The position numbers and the translations under genes are program-made. A DNA stretch of 64,000 bases from Rhodopirellula bahusiensis (lineage in GTDB: Bacteria > Planctomycetota > Planctomycetia > Pirellulales > Pirellulaceae). Where the stretch lies: positions 124,001 through 188,000 of the forward strand of contig NZ_NIZW01000009.1 in the NCBI RefSeq assembly GCF_002727185.1, written 5' to 3'. The notes below the pieces were generated by a model, which was given only the letters and a program-made list of their open reading frames with translations, was not told where the DNA came from and made no database searches. Positions 51,733 through 61,681 of the stretch are shown here, one piece after another. Each line of letters starts with the position of its first letter. Position 1 is the stretch's first letter.

Positions 51733-52650
51733 TCACTCCGTCTCGGCCATGTCGCGTGCGTGGTAGCTACTTCGCACGAACGGGCCACTGGCGACCTTCT
51801 TGAATCCCATGGATTTGGCGATGTCCGCCAATTCATCGAATTCTTCTGGCGGCACATAGCGAACCACGGGCAAGTACTTTTCGCCTGGCTGCAGGTACTG
51901 GCCAAGAGTCAGAAAGTCGACGTCGTGTTCGCGAAGGTCAGACAGTGCGTCGAGCAATTCGCCTCGTTCTTCGCCCAACCCCAACATCAAACCGCTTTTG
52001 GTTTTGACTTCGGCGTCATAGCGTTTGACTTGCCGCATCATCTCCAGCGTCCAAGCGTAGTCGCTCTTGGGCCCGCGAACTCGGCGGTAGAGACGTGGCA
52101 CAGTTTCCATGTTGTGATTGAACACGGTTGGTTTGGCTTCGATCACGCGAGCCAACGCTTCTTTGCAGTGAACAAAGTCAGGCGTCAAAACTTCCGTGGT
52201 CGCTCCAGTGCGTTCCCGAACCGCGATCACGCAGTTGTGGAAGTGATCGGCACCACCATCGGGCAAATCGTCTCGGGTGACGCTGGTGATGACAACGTGT
52301 TTCAGTCCCAAACGTTCAGCCGCTTTCGCGATTCGATCGGGTTCATCCACAGCTGGGGCGGCTGGTGGACGGCCACGGCTGACGGCACAAAAACCACATG
52401 GCCGCGTGCAGACATTGCCCAGCACCATGAATGTCGCCGTCTGCTGGCTGTAGCACTCCATCCGGTTGGGGCACTTGGCGTTGTCGCAAACGGTTTCCAA
52501 CCCGTACTCTTCCATCAACGAATCGGTCAAATGATTCGAATTGGACTTTGGGATCGGCCGCTTGAGCCATCGCGGCAACCGTCCCGTCGAGCTGACGTCG
52601 GTGCCCGCGGGCATTTCTGGTTCGGCGACAACTGGCAATCGAAAAGCCAT
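51733..52650 (-). CDS. lipA: Lipoyl synthase
   Basis: Inserts two sulfurs into octanoyl groups on lipoyl domains. 305 aa. Auxiliary iron-sulfur cluster CDNAKCPNRMEC (C-x4-C-x5-C), radical SAM site CTRPCGFC (C-x3-C-x2-C), and the final Ser motif KKVASGPFVRSSYHA are all present. Full length. It is divergent from smpB, with 175 bases between. lipB is not in the window. Confidence 0.97.
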   Translation of the reverse strand: MAFRLPVVAEPEMPAGTDVSSTGRLPRWLKRPIPKSNSNHLTDSLMEEYGLETVCDNAKCPNRMECYSQQTATFMVLGNVCTRPCGFCAVSRGRPPAAPAVDEPDRIAKAAERLGLKHVVITSVTRDDLPDGGADHFHNCVIAVRERTGATTEVLTPDFVHCKEALARVIEAKPTVFNHNMETVPRLYRRVRGPKSDYAWTLEMMRQVKRYDAEVKTKSGLMLGLGEERGELLDALSDLREHDVDFLTLGQYLQPGEKYLPVVRYVPPEEFDELADIAKSMGFKKVASGPFVRSSYHARDMAETE

Positions 52651-52825
52651 CGGCGTCTATCCGGATGAAAGGCAAAAAATCAAAAATCAATGGTCGTCAG
52701 CTCACTGAACCGTTCTGCGGAACCGTCCGTAACCAAAGCCAACTCGCTCCAGTGTAATGGCCCGGGCGGAAATCGAAAATGGTCGCCCCATCCTGCTTTC
52801 GCGGGATCCCGATACAATCACGACC

Positions 52826-53389
52826 ATGTCAAAGAACAAAAGTAAAAAGCAGCCCACCTTGACCGAGGCTGGCGCAAAAAAGGCAGCCGGTAAGAAGTCA
52901 GGGAAGGGCAAAGGCAAAAACGCGAAAAAGAATCAACCGAACACCACGGCGGTCGCTGAAAATCGCAAAGCCAAGTTTCGCTACGAGATTCTCGATAGCG
53001 TCGAGTGCGGCATGATGCTGATGGGCAGCGAAGTCAAATCCATGCGGGAAGGCAAACTTTCTCTCGATGAAGCGCACATTCGCGTCACCAACGGAGAACT
53101 GTGGTTGGTCGGTTCTGACATCGCCCATTACAACAACGCGGGGATGTGGAACCACGATCCACGCCGGCCTCGCAAGCTGCTGGTGCACGCCAGAGAGTTC
53201 GACAAATTTGCCGGCCGCGCTCATGAGCGTGGACTGACCCTGATCCCCCTGCGAGTGTATTTCAACGAGCGTGGCTTGGCGAAATGCGTGATGGGATTGG
53301 TCAAGGGTAAAAAGCTGCACGACAAACGAGAAACGATCAAGAAACGCGAATCCGACCGTGGTCTGCAAAGAGCCATGCGGCGCAAATAA
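52826..53389 (+). CDS. smpB: SsrA-binding protein
   Basis: Partner of tmRNA in freeing stalled ribosomes. 187 aa with an N-terminal Lys-rich disordered extension of about 45 residues (SKNKSKKQPTLTEAGAKKAA) that most SmpB lack. The core reads FRYEILDSVECGMMLMGSEV, DEAHIRVTNGELWLVGSDIA, RPRKLLVHARE; the C-terminal helix KKRESDRGLQRAMRRK enters the mRNA channel. The gene is followed 31 bases later by the ABC exporter genes. Confidence 0.96.
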   Translation: MSKNKSKKQPTLTEAGAKKAAGKKSGKGKGKNAKKNQPNTTAVAENRKAKFRYEILDSVECGMMLMGSEVKSMREGKLSLDEAHIRVTNGELWLVGSDIAHYNNAGMWNHDPRRPRKLLVHAREFDKFAGRAHERGLTLIPLRVYFNERGLAKCVMGLVKGKKLHDKRETIKKRESDRGLQRAMRRK

Positions 53390-53420
53390 GAATTGCCATG
53401 CGGCGAAAGTTAACAGCGAC

Positions 53421-54104
53421 ATGCTAGCGATTGAGAACCTGATCAAACGATTCGATCAACCTGGTGGAGGCGAACTGACGGTGCTGGATGTGCCCAAGTT
53501 CGAGATCGCCGTCGGCGAACAAGTCGCCTTGATCGGCCAAAGTGGCGGCGGCAAAACAACGCTACTGCATCTGATCGCTGGCATGCTGTCGGCCACCTCC
53601 GGCTCAATCCGCATCAACAACTTGGAACTCACTCGATTGAGTGAACAAGGTCGCGATCGGTTTCGCGCTGGAACGATCGGCTACGTCTTTCAAACGTTCA
53701 ACTTGTTGCCAGCTTTCTCCGCACTGGAGAATGTCAAACTGGGCATGTCATTTGGAAGCGGAAATGTCGACCCGGCCCGAGCATCGGACTTGCTCAATCG
53801 AGTTGGCTTGTCCGATCGAGCCCACTACCGACCGAATCAGCTCTCAGTTGGTCAACAGCAACGCGTCGCGATCGCTCGTGCTCTGGCCGGTCGTCCAAAA
53901 CTGTTGCTGGCCGATGAACCCACCGCCAACGTGGACCCCGCCAGTGCCGACACCGTTCTGAATTTGATCATTGATTCGTGTCGTGATGAACAAATCTCGC
54001 TGCTGATGGTCACCCACAGCATGGATGTGGCTCAGCGTTTTCAGCGTTGCGACAAACTCGAAGTAATCAACCGAGCCTTCTCACCGTTGGGGGCCGGAAC
54101 ATGA
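53421..54104 (+). CDS. ABC transporter ATPase (LolD/MacB type)
   Basis: 227 aa. Walker A GQSGGGKTTLL, Q-loop VFQTFNLLPAFSALENV, signature LSVGQQQRVAIARAL, Walker B LLLADEPT and the H-loop VTHSMD are intact. Energises the permease encoded next, to which it is coupled by an ATGA overlap. It belongs to the class that drives MacB-like or LolCDE-like periplasm-facing machines rather than uptake. Confidence 0.93.
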   Translation: MLAIENLIKRFDQPGGGELTVLDVPKFEIAVGEQVALIGQSGGGKTTLLHLIAGMLSATSGSIRINNLELTRLSEQGRDRFRAGTIGYVFQTFNLLPAFSALENVKLGMSFGSGNVDPARASDLLNRVGLSDRAHYRPNQLSVGQQQRVAIARALAGRPKLLLADEPTANVDPASADTVLNLIIDSCRDEQISLLMVTHSMDVAQRFQRCDKLEVINRAFSPLGAGT

Positions 54105-55459
54105 GCCTGCTGTTCATCGCTTGGCGAAACTTTCGCTACCGAGCCCTTTCGAGTTTCCTGACCACGCTGTCGCTGACACTGGGCGTGGGACTCGTTGTTC
54201 TGGTCATGTCGATTTATGGCATCATCAGCGAAGCCTTCGTTCGCAACGCTTCGGTGGGATACAACTTGGTCGTTGGACCCAAAGGCAGCACACTGCAATT
54301 GACGCTCAATGCGGTTTACTACCTCAGCCAACCGATCGAGAACCTACCCTACACCGAGTACATGGAGTTCTATCCAAAAGAAAAACGAGCCGAAATGGTT
54401 CGCACTTTCGGTGGCGATCCAGAGCTCGGCAAACGCGATGGCATCTACGCGGGATTCATGAAGGAAGGCTACGCGATCCCACTCGCGCTTGGCGACTACT
54501 TCGGCGAATTCCGTGTTGTGGGCACCACACCGGACTTCTTTGAATTGTTGAAACACGGCCCCGACGTCGATCAGCCATTCACGTTTGAGGAGGGACGCAA
54601 CTTTGAATTCCACAACGAGGAAAACAGCTACTTCGAGTGTGTGCTGGGGTCTCGCGTCGCGGATCAGATGGGTATGCGTGTCGGCGATGTCATGAACCCG
54701 ACCCACGGTGACCCGGAAGGCAAAGGGCACGGGCAAGGATTCCAGATCGTCGGTGTCTTGGATCCCACCGGAACGCCCAATGACCGAGCCGCGTTTGTCA
54801 ATCTGGAAGGTTTCTATCTGCTCGAAGGGCATGCGAAACCGATTCCGGATGATGCCGTGATTGAGCTTCCTGAAAAAGCGGATCCGGACGAACCGTGGTT
54901 GCTGACGATCCCCGAACGAGAAGTCACGTCGATTTTGGTTCGCAACGGGAACCTGATGATGGCTCCGATGTTGCAAAACCGAATCAAAGAAAGCGTCCGA
55001 TCAGAAGCGGCAACCCCGATCGGTGAAATCAACAAACTGATGACGATGATTGTTGGCCCGCTGATGCAAGCGTTGCTGGCGATTACGTTGATCACCTGCG
55101 TGGTTGCTGCGGTGGGTGTTTTGGTCGCGATCTACAACTCGATGAATGATCGCAAACGAGACATCGCTGTGATGCGAGCGCTCGGTGCTCGTCGTGGCAG
55201 CGTGACATGGATCATCTTGTTCGAAAGTTTGATCATCGCTTTGGTCGGTGGCATCGCCGGATGGGTCTTGGCTCACCTGGGGATCTGGGCCGCCAGCCCG
55301 TTGATCGAAGCACGGACGGGAGTTCAAGTCGGATTCTTCTCGATCAGCACTTACGAGCTGTACTTATTGCCGTTGGTGATCGGACTCAGCTTGCTGGCCG
55401 GCATCGTCCCCGCGGCTTCCGCCTACAGCACCGACGTGGGAACAAACTTGTCCGCCTAA
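54101..55459 (+). CDS. ABC transporter permease (FtsX/MacB-like)
   Basis: 452 aa. One helix at the start (about 15-40), a large periplasmic domain of about 280 residues, then three C-terminal helices (about 320-345, 370-395, 420-445) with the FtsX-type signature YNSMNDRKRDIAVMRALGA. This topology fits type VII ABC systems, which move lipoproteins, peptides or drive shape changes across the envelope. A single permease gene suggests a homodimer. No adaptor or TolC-like gene is adjacent. Confidence 0.9.
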   Translation: MSLLFIAWRNFRYRALSSFLTTLSLTLGVGLVVLVMSIYGIISEAFVRNASVGYNLVVGPKGSTLQLTLNAVYYLSQPIENLPYTEYMEFYPKEKRAEMVRTFGGDPELGKRDGIYAGFMKEGYAIPLALGDYFGEFRVVGTTPDFFELLKHGPDVDQPFTFEEGRNFEFHNEENSYFECVLGSRVADQMGMRVGDVMNPTHGDPEGKGHGQGFQIVGVLDPTGTPNDRAAFVNLEGFYLLEGHAKPIPDDAVIELPEKADPDEPWLLTIPEREVTSILVRNGNLMMAPMLQNRIKESVRSEAATPIGEINKLMTMIVGPLMQALLAITLITCVVAAVGVLVAIYNSMNDRKRDIAVMRALGARRGSVTWIILFESLIIALVGGIAGWVLAHLGIWAASPLIEARTGVQVGFFSISTYELYLLPLVIGLSLLAGIVPAASAYSTDVGTNLSA

Positions 55460-55517
55460 GGATCTGCGAACAGCATTCCGACGCCCGAGTCGTACCAAAG
55501 CCTCCCCCATTGTCGCC

Positions 55518-55602
55518 CACCGACTCCGCTCGGTGAAACAAATCGTTGCCCACCGACTCCGCTCGGTGGAGAGGATTGTCGCCCATCGACTCCGCTCGAT
55601 GG
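55518..55602 (+). repeat. Three 33-bp tandem hairpin repeats
   Basis: CACCGACTCCGCTCGGTG at 55518-55535 and 55551-55568, and CATCGACTCCGCTCGATG at 55584-55601; start-to-start spacing is 33 bp both times. Each forms a 6-7-bp stem with loop CTCCGC. In the third the C-G pair is replaced by T-A on both sides, so pairing is kept. It lies in a 268-bp gap after the ABC permease gene. Confidence 0.85.
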
Positions 55603-55727
55603 ATTGCGAGACATCCCAGATCCGACGAACCCAAACTCTCCATTTGACGGAGCCAATGGGCGACGATGGGCACAACCGCGAATGGTAAACTGGACGGTCC
55701 TCACTCCTACCTTGAGAACGGACCACG

Positions 55728-57065
55728 ATGAATCCCAATTCCGCCCGCCGTCTTCATTGCCTTCTACCAACTACCCTTTCGCTCGGCACACTCTTGCTAG
55801 CGTCGCTAGCGGTTGCAGCCGAACCAATCGGTGATGGAATCGCCGACGACACCGTCGCGATTCAGCAATGGATCGACACCAAACATGACGTGCAGCTCCC
55901 CGCGGGAACGTACCGGATCACGAGCCCGCTCCACATCGATTTGAAACGCACGGGAGCGATCGCGTTCAAAGGTGAAGGACGCGTTCGAATCGTGATGGCC
56001 GGCCCCGGACCAGCGATCCAGGCAATCGGGACTCACACGGGCACAGCGGATCCGTCGACCGTGACCGACGAAGTTTGGAACAAGCAGAACGCCCTGATCA
56101 TTTCAGACTTGGAAATTGTCGGTGAGCATCCGGACGCCGATGGCGTGGAACTGTCTGGAACGATGCAACCGACGCTTCACAACCTGACGATCCGGAAGTC
56201 ACGCCATGCGATTCACTTGGTGAATCGCAATCGCAATGTGATCGTCAGCGATTGTCACTTATACGAGAACTCCGGCGTTGGTTTGTATCTCGATGCGGTT
56301 AATTTGCATCAGATCAATGTCACGGGATGCCACATCAGCTACAACGCTGGCGGCGGGATCGTTTCGCAAGGCGGCAACGTTCGCAACTTGCACATCACCG
56401 GGTGTGACATCGAAGGCAACATGGGTTCCGCTGACGCCGATCCATCCGCGAATGTTTGGTTGGTCAGTGGGGATGGATCGATCGGTGAGGTCGCAATCAC
56501 GGGATGCACGATCCAGCACACCCATCAAGCAAACGACTCGGCCAACATTCGGATTGATTTGCACAGCGAAGCCGTCTCTGGCACGGAAGAACGCCGGCAT
56601 GGCAACATTACCATCAGCGGCAACATTCTCTCCGACGCTCGGGTCAACATTCACTTGCGGCACCTTCGCAGTGCGACCGTCACCGGCAACACAATGTGGC
56701 AAGGCTTTGATAGCAACATCTTGCTGGAAAATTGCGAGGCACTCACGATGACGTCCAACACACTGGACCGAAACCCGCGTTACCACTTGGGCAGAAATGC
56801 AGTGGCCAAACATGGAATTCAAATCGACGACTGTCGCGACTGCATCCTCTCCGCGAATGTGATCAGTGGCGTTCGAGAACGCCCCGCCTTGATGGAACTG
56901 ACACACTGTCAACGCATCATCGTTCAGAGCTGCCTGTTCACCGACGACGCGCAACCCGCCATCCTCGCGAAACATTGTTCCAACTGCGTGCTCCGGAACA
57001 ATCTGGCGAAGGGCGGTGACTTGGAGATCAAGCTGCAAGACTGCGAGAGCATGCGAACCGATTGA
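55728..57065 (+). CDS. Secreted right-handed parallel beta-helix protein
   Basis: 445 aa. After a signal peptide (cleavage near AVA-AEP) comes the pectate-lyase-type opening GDGIADDTVAIQQWIDTKHD and then a long run of beta-helix coils, visible as repeated N-x-I/V-T/S-x-C/N (HITGCDIEGN, ISGNILSDAR, SGVRERPALME). Such proteins bind or cleave polysaccharides; active-site residues cannot be picked out. An ECF/FecR pair follows 100 bases later. Confidence 0.85.
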   Translation: MNPNSARRLHCLLPTTLSLGTLLLASLAVAAEPIGDGIADDTVAIQQWIDTKHDVQLPAGTYRITSPLHIDLKRTGAIAFKGEGRVRIVMAGPGPAIQAIGTHTGTADPSTVTDEVWNKQNALIISDLEIVGEHPDADGVELSGTMQPTLHNLTIRKSRHAIHLVNRNRNVIVSDCHLYENSGVGLYLDAVNLHQINVTGCHISYNAGGGIVSQGGNVRNLHITGCDIEGNMGSADADPSANVWLVSGDGSIGEVAITGCTIQHTHQANDSANIRIDLHSEAVSGTEERRHGNITISGNILSDARVNIHLRHLRSATVTGNTMWQGFDSNILLENCEALTMTSNTLDRNPRYHLGRNAVAKHGIQIDDCRDCILSANVISGVRERPALMELTHCQRIIVQSCLFTDDAQPAILAKHCSNCVLRNNLAKGGDLEIKLQDCESMRTD

Positions 57066-57166
57066 CCGTTCACACGATCGACGCTGACTTTTACGCAAAT
57101 CGCTGCCATTTCTTCCAATTCGCAAATATTTGCGGCAGGTGGCTGCTCCGACTCAAATAGGTGGGC

Positions 57167-57712
57167 ATGTCCCCATCCGAAGTCCCGCCGACGACGCTGA
57201 CCGAGAGCGATTTCATGCGTCTCTTCCTCAAGCATGAACTCGCGCTCCGAGCCTTCGCACGATCAATCCTTCCAAATTGGAACGCGGTGGACGATGCGAT
57301 TCAGGAAGCCAGTGTGACGATGTGGCAAAAGTTCTCTCAACTGGAGAACGAAGCCGGCTTCCTCCCGTGGGCAAAGGTCATTCTGCGTTTCAAATGTTTG
57401 AACGCCGTCACGGGATTGAGACGCGATGGGCGGCTGCTCAGCGACGAGGTGTTGAAACAAATCGCTGATGAATCGGAGGCCATCGAGGCGGAACGAGTGA
57501 CTGAAATTCGCTCTGCTTTGCAAGATTGCCTGACTCAATTCACTCGGCCCCACCAGGAACTGCTGATGGCACCGTACCAAGGTGACGGACAGATCACCAA
57601 GATCGCGAATAGCTGCGGCAAGACGGTCAACGCATTCTACAAGTTGCTCGGACGCCTCCGAGCCAAACTTGCAACCTGCGTTCAACAGCGTCTGCAAATG
57701 GAGACTTCTTGA
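57167..57712 (+). CDS. ECF-type sigma factor (planctomycete/Verrucomicrobia type)
   Basis: 181 aa. Region 2 (about 18-85) contains NWNAVDDAIQEASVTMWQKF; region 4 (about 115-175) has the HTH of QITKIANSCGKTVNAFYKLL. The region 4 helix differs from housekeeping sigma factors, as is usual in the planctomycete/Verrucomicrobium family of ECF proteins (TIGR02989). The FecR-type gene begins 1 base after its stop, the standard sigma/anti-sigma arrangement of the family. ATG 57167 is used; GTG 57161 is possible. Confidence 0.88.
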   Translation: MSPSEVPPTTLTESDFMRLFLKHELALRAFARSILPNWNAVDDAIQEASVTMWQKFSQLENEAGFLPWAKVILRFKCLNAVTGLRRDGRLLSDEVLKQIADESEAIEAERVTEIRSALQDCLTQFTRPHQELLMAPYQGDGQITKIANSCGKTVNAFYKLLGRLRAKLATCVQQRLQMETS

Positions 57713-57713
57713 A

Positions 57714-59054
57714 ATGAATTCATCGGAATTGATTCAGCAGTACCTCTTGGGAACGCTCTCCGATTCTCAAGTCCGCGAATTAGAACACGAACTTGAAAGT
57801 GACGCGGGACTTCGCAGGAAGTTTGCCATCGCAGCGGCGACGGATGCAGGACTGCGCGACTTGGCCATTCAAAACTCGATGGAACCGCAGGCCGCCACGA
57901 CGCCATCCCCACAACGAAACGCTTGGCTAATCGGTTGGTGTGCAATGGCTGCGTCTTTATTGCTCGCCGTGCTGTTCACCACCCGCCCCAAAACCCCGGT
58001 CCCAATCGCAACGCTCAGCACCAGCGAAAATGCAGCCTGGGAAAGTGCATTGCCAACCACGGTTGGATCCAAACTGGTCGCCGGCAACATGAAATTGATG
58101 TCAGGGATCGCAACGGTTCAATTCGACTCAGGAGCCCAGATCACCTTCGAAGCTCCGGCCCATTTTGAACTGATCGATGCCATGCGAGTTCGGATGGTCG
58201 ATGGGGCGGCAGTCATTGATGTTCCGGAAACGGCTCATGGATTCACCGTGGAAACTCCCGGCGGGTTCGCGGTCGATCACGGCACTCAGTTCGCGGTCGC
58301 AGTCAAAGAGTCGTCGCAGACAGCCCATTTTGAAGTGCTGCAGGGCGAGATCTCGGTTCACCATCCTTCCAGCGGCAAAGAGGTCCACTTGTTTGATGAA
58401 CAATTCGCATCGCTCTCTGATGCTGATTTAGAAACGCAAACGCAAGAGTCGCCGGAACAAGAATACGACCAATCTGATTCCGAACGCCCGCGTCTGATTC
58501 GCGTCGGAACGGAAGGACGATCCGACTATCTCATCCGCAACAATCGTCGCGGCAAGTGGATTCATCCAGAGATGCTGATGGTCAAACGCGCGGACAGTCG
58601 CAAATGGGATATGCGAGCCATCTTTTCGATGGACATCCATTCGGTGGACTTGGATTCAGTCGTCTCTGCTCGCTTGCGTTTGAACCAGGTGCCGAGCGGA
58701 AAAGGGTTTGCTTCGCGCCTTCCAAAAATCAACACGTTCGCGGTTTATGGCGTGACGAACCCAGAACGAGAAACTTGGCAGCACGACCCGACTTGGGAAA
58801 ACGCTCCCGACATCATCGATGGAATCTTGCTGGGCAAATTTGAGATCCCTCGCAGCCAACAGACAGGAACGTTTGGCATCCAGTCCGATGCGTTGCTGGA
58901 ATTCCTTCGAAGCGACTCGGATGGCAAGGTGACCTTTGTTCTCGTTCGCGAATCGGTTTTGGTCGAAGGCACTGACCGAGGTTTGGTTCACGCATTCGCG
59001 AATGACTCGCATCCAGAAGTCTCCGGCCCGCTCTTGGAATTCGCGGTGGATTAG
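57714..59054 (+). CDS. FecR-type anti-sigma membrane protein
   Basis: 446 aa. The N-terminal cytoplasmic part (about 1-70) is the anti-sigma segment (LIQQYLLGTLSDSQVRELEH), then one membrane helix (about 78-96), then a periplasmic FecR domain (about 150-240; TFEAPAHFELIDAMRVRMVD, DVPETAHGFTVETPGG). The C-terminal 180 residues form a beta-rich domain like CBM96/DNRLRE domains (FSMDIHSVDLDSVVSARLRL). It likely holds the preceding sigma factor until an outside signal arrives. Confidence 0.85.
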   Translation: MNSSELIQQYLLGTLSDSQVRELEHELESDAGLRRKFAIAAATDAGLRDLAIQNSMEPQAATTPSPQRNAWLIGWCAMAASLLLAVLFTTRPKTPVPIATLSTSENAAWESALPTTVGSKLVAGNMKLMSGIATVQFDSGAQITFEAPAHFELIDAMRVRMVDGAAVIDVPETAHGFTVETPGGFAVDHGTQFAVAVKESSQTAHFEVLQGEISVHHPSSGKEVHLFDEQFASLSDADLETQTQESPEQEYDQSDSERPRLIRVGTEGRSDYLIRNNRRGKWIHPEMLMVKRADSRKWDMRAIFSMDIHSVDLDSVVSARLRLNQVPSGKGFASRLPKINTFAVYGVTNPERETWQHDPTWENAPDIIDGILLGKFEIPRSQQTGTFGIQSDALLEFLRSDSDGKVTFVLVRESVLVEGTDRGLVHAFANDSHPEVSGPLLEFAVD

Positions 59055-59131
59055 CCGAGTGAAATCGCACTGCCACACCGCTCGGTTTCGCCGGTGTTCC
59101 CTTTATCATTCCCCCCCTGACGTTCATCCAA

Positions 59132-61681
59132 ATGGTCCTTCTTCGAACTTCATTCGCTCTGCTTTTCGCCGTCGCGTTTCAAACGGCAACGGGGGCGGAA
59201 GTTCCCAACACCGAGATGCCGCAGCGGCACGCGGAGCTTCTTGAAAACCACTGTTTGGATTGCCACGACAGTGCGACGAAGGAAGCCAACATCGATCTCG
59301 AGACTCTATCGATGAATGTCTCCAAGGACATGGCCACCGCGGAGTTATGGTCGAAGGTTCTTGGTGCACTCAACTCGGGTGAGATGCCACCGGAGGACTC
59401 CGAGCCACTGCGTGATGCCGACAAACTGGCGTTCTTGGAAGACTTGTCGCAGAAGATGGTCACCGCGAGACAAATTCTGAGCGATTCGGGAGGCGACGTT
59501 GTGATGCGGCGTCTCAATCGCCGCGAATACGCGAATACCGTGGAATCCCTGTTGGGTGTGCGACCTGATGTCACGACGCTGCCGGACGACCAAGCCACGG
59601 CAGGGTTCGACACCGCAGGAGCATCTTTGTTCTTGTCGAGCGACCAAATCGAGCAGTACCATGCGACGGCGACGACGAATTTGCGACTGATGCTTCTGCC
59701 TCGGAAGCGACCTGCAACAAAAACAGTACGCATCGAACCCGAGGACTACTACACGCCGCACTACACCGAAGCGGCTGAACAGATGCGAGATATTGGCAAG
59801 CGTGCGAATGCATTCTTGGCTCAATCAGAGAAGCCTGCATCAGAGTTTGGGTTGCTGGACGAGTACCAAGCTAAGAAACAAAAAGTGCAAGAGTGGCTGC
59901 CATTGATGGAAGACTACCTGGCTCGACCTGAGACCCAAACCGGGATCACGTTGATCATGACCATCAAGCAAGGCGGCTACACAAAAGTCAAACTGCCCAC
60001 GCAACATCCCGACGCCGACGGCCTCTACCACTTGAAAATCCGAGCGGCAATGTACCCTGATGCGGATGAGCGACATCACTACCTGGAATTCAGCTCGGGC
60101 TTTGGAACGGGGCGCAAACTGCTGGGATGGCGCAAAGTCTCTGCGCCATTGGACGATCCGCAACTGATCGACTTTGAGTTCTCGCATGAACCTGGTGCAA
60201 AGCAGCAGGTTTGGATTCATCAACGGTCTCACCAGGATCGTGGCGACAAGAACCTGGCCACACTGCACATGCGTGAAAACGGGATTGGGACTCCTCCCGG
60301 GATCTGGATCGACTCGGTGGAATTGTCCGGCCCACTGCCCTCGGCACAAACCGATGCGATTCAGGCTGCTCGCGATTCGATACTCTTCGAACAACCAAGC
60401 GACATGGAAGAATCCGAATACGTTCGCGAAGTCATTCGTCGCTTTGCAACCCGAGCGTTTCGTGGGTCGCCTCCTGCTGATGAGTACCTGCAACGATTGG
60501 GCGAGCACTATCAAACGGCTCGTGACCAAGGCCAAACGCTTGCGGAAGCCTTGATCTCACCGCTCTCAATTGTGATGGCTTCGCCAAGCTTCCTCTATCA
60601 AGTTGAACAAGCCGATTCCGATCAACAACGCAGTCTCTTGCCGACCGAACTGGCCGTGCGGTTGTCGTACTTTTTGTGTTCAGCTCCGCCCGATGAAGAA
60701 CTGTTGGCCTTGGCAGAATCCGGCGAACTTTCTGATCCGGCAACGTTGGCATCGCAAACCGAACGGTTGCTTCAAGACCAACGCTCCGTTGCGTTTCTGG
60801 AAGGCTTCGTTCACCAGTGGCTGCAGATGGAACGCTTGGACATGTTCCAGTTCAACGGGGCTGACTTCCCGAACTTTGACAACGCCGTTCGAGAAAATGC
60901 TCGGCAAGAGTTATTCGAAACGTTCGCCTACTTGCTGGACAATGATCTTCCCCTCCAAAAATTGCTGAAAGCGGACTTCGTCGTCATCAACGATTTGCTG
61001 GCGGGTTACTACGAAATCGAGGGCGTTCAGGGGCATGAGTTTCGCAAGGTTCCTGTTCCAGCGAATTCCATTCGCGGAGGCTTGCTGGGAACGGCGGCGG
61101 TGCTGGCGATGGGATCCGATGGGCAACGTTCCTCGCCAGTCGAACGCGGTGCTTGGGTGCTGCGTCACCTGCTGCACGATCCTCCACCGCCGGCACCACC
61201 CAACGTTCCTCAACTGAGCCGATTGGCTGGCGAATCACTTTCCGCACGTGACTTGGCTCGGGCTCACCAAGAACAACCCCAGTGTGCAAATTGTCATCGC
61301 AAAATTGATCCGATTGGATTTGGACTCGAAAACTTTGACGCGGCCGGTCAGTGGCGAAATCAAGAAGTGATTGGACTTGGCAAGCGCCGATATGGCCGCT
61401 GGCAAGATGAAGTTCGTTTCGACATCGAACCCGCTGGTACGCTTCCAAATGAACAGGCGTTTTCGAACTTCTTTGAATTACGCGATGCCGTCGCAGAGCA
61501 CGAAGACGAGTTCGCCCGTGGATTCACGGAAGCTTTGATCGCATATGGTCTGGGTCGTCCTTTCGGATTCACCGATGCAGAGCTTGCCGAACAAATCAGT
61601 TCGCAGGCAAAGCAACACAATCATTCGATTCGCGAATTCATACACGCACTGATTCAGTCTCGAGCGTTTCAAACTCACTGA
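59132..61681 (+). CDS. Planctomycete cytochrome-type protein (DUF1587/1595/1592/1588/1585)
   Basis: 849 aa. Signal peptide (MVLLRTSFALLFAVAFQTAT), an N-terminal PSCyt-like heme-binding site CLDCHDSATKE, then DUF1587 (RRLNRREYANTVESLLGV), a central carbohydrate-binding-like region (about 270-400), DUF1595, DUF1592 (SFLYQVEQA, LSYFLCSAPPDEELLALAES), DUF1588 (ANSIRGGLLGTAAVLAMGSD, CANCHRKIDPIGFGLENFD) and DUF1585 (about 775-849). Two CxxCH sites indicate covalent heme. This family is hugely expanded in planctomycetes; its reaction is unknown. It is followed by the DUF1552 gene, its constant partner. Confidence 0.93.
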   Translation: MVLLRTSFALLFAVAFQTATGAEVPNTEMPQRHAELLENHCLDCHDSATKEANIDLETLSMNVSKDMATAELWSKVLGALNSGEMPPEDSEPLRDADKLAFLEDLSQKMVTARQILSDSGGDVVMRRLNRREYANTVESLLGVRPDVTTLPDDQATAGFDTAGASLFLSSDQIEQYHATATTNLRLMLLPRKRPATKTVRIEPEDYYTPHYTEAAEQMRDIGKRANAFLAQSEKPASEFGLLDEYQAKKQKVQEWLPLMEDYLARPETQTGITLIMTIKQGGYTKVKLPTQHPDADGLYHLKIRAAMYPDADERHHYLEFSSGFGTGRKLLGWRKVSAPLDDPQLIDFEFSHEPGAKQQVWIHQRSHQDRGDKNLATLHMRENGIGTPPGIWIDSVELSGPLPSAQTDAIQAARDSILFEQPSDMEESEYVREVIRRFATRAFRGSPPADEYLQRLGEHYQTARDQGQTLAEALISPLSIVMASPSFLYQVEQADSDQQRSLLPTELAVRLSYFLCSAPPDEELLALAESGELSDPATLASQTERLLQDQRSVAFLEGFVHQWLQMERLDMFQFNGADFPNFDNAVRENARQELFETFAYLLDNDLPLQKLLKADFVVINDLLAGYYEIEGVQGHEFRKVPVPANSIRGGLLGTAAVLAMGSDGQRSSPVERGAWVLRHLLHDPPPPAPPNVPQLSRLAGESLSARDLARAHQEQPQCANCHRKIDPIGFGLENFDAAGQWRNQEVIGLGKRRYGRWQDEVRFDIEPAGTLPNEQAFSNFFELRDAVAEHEDEFARGFTEALIAYGLGRPFGFTDAELAEQISSQAKQHNHSIREFIHALIQSRAFQTH

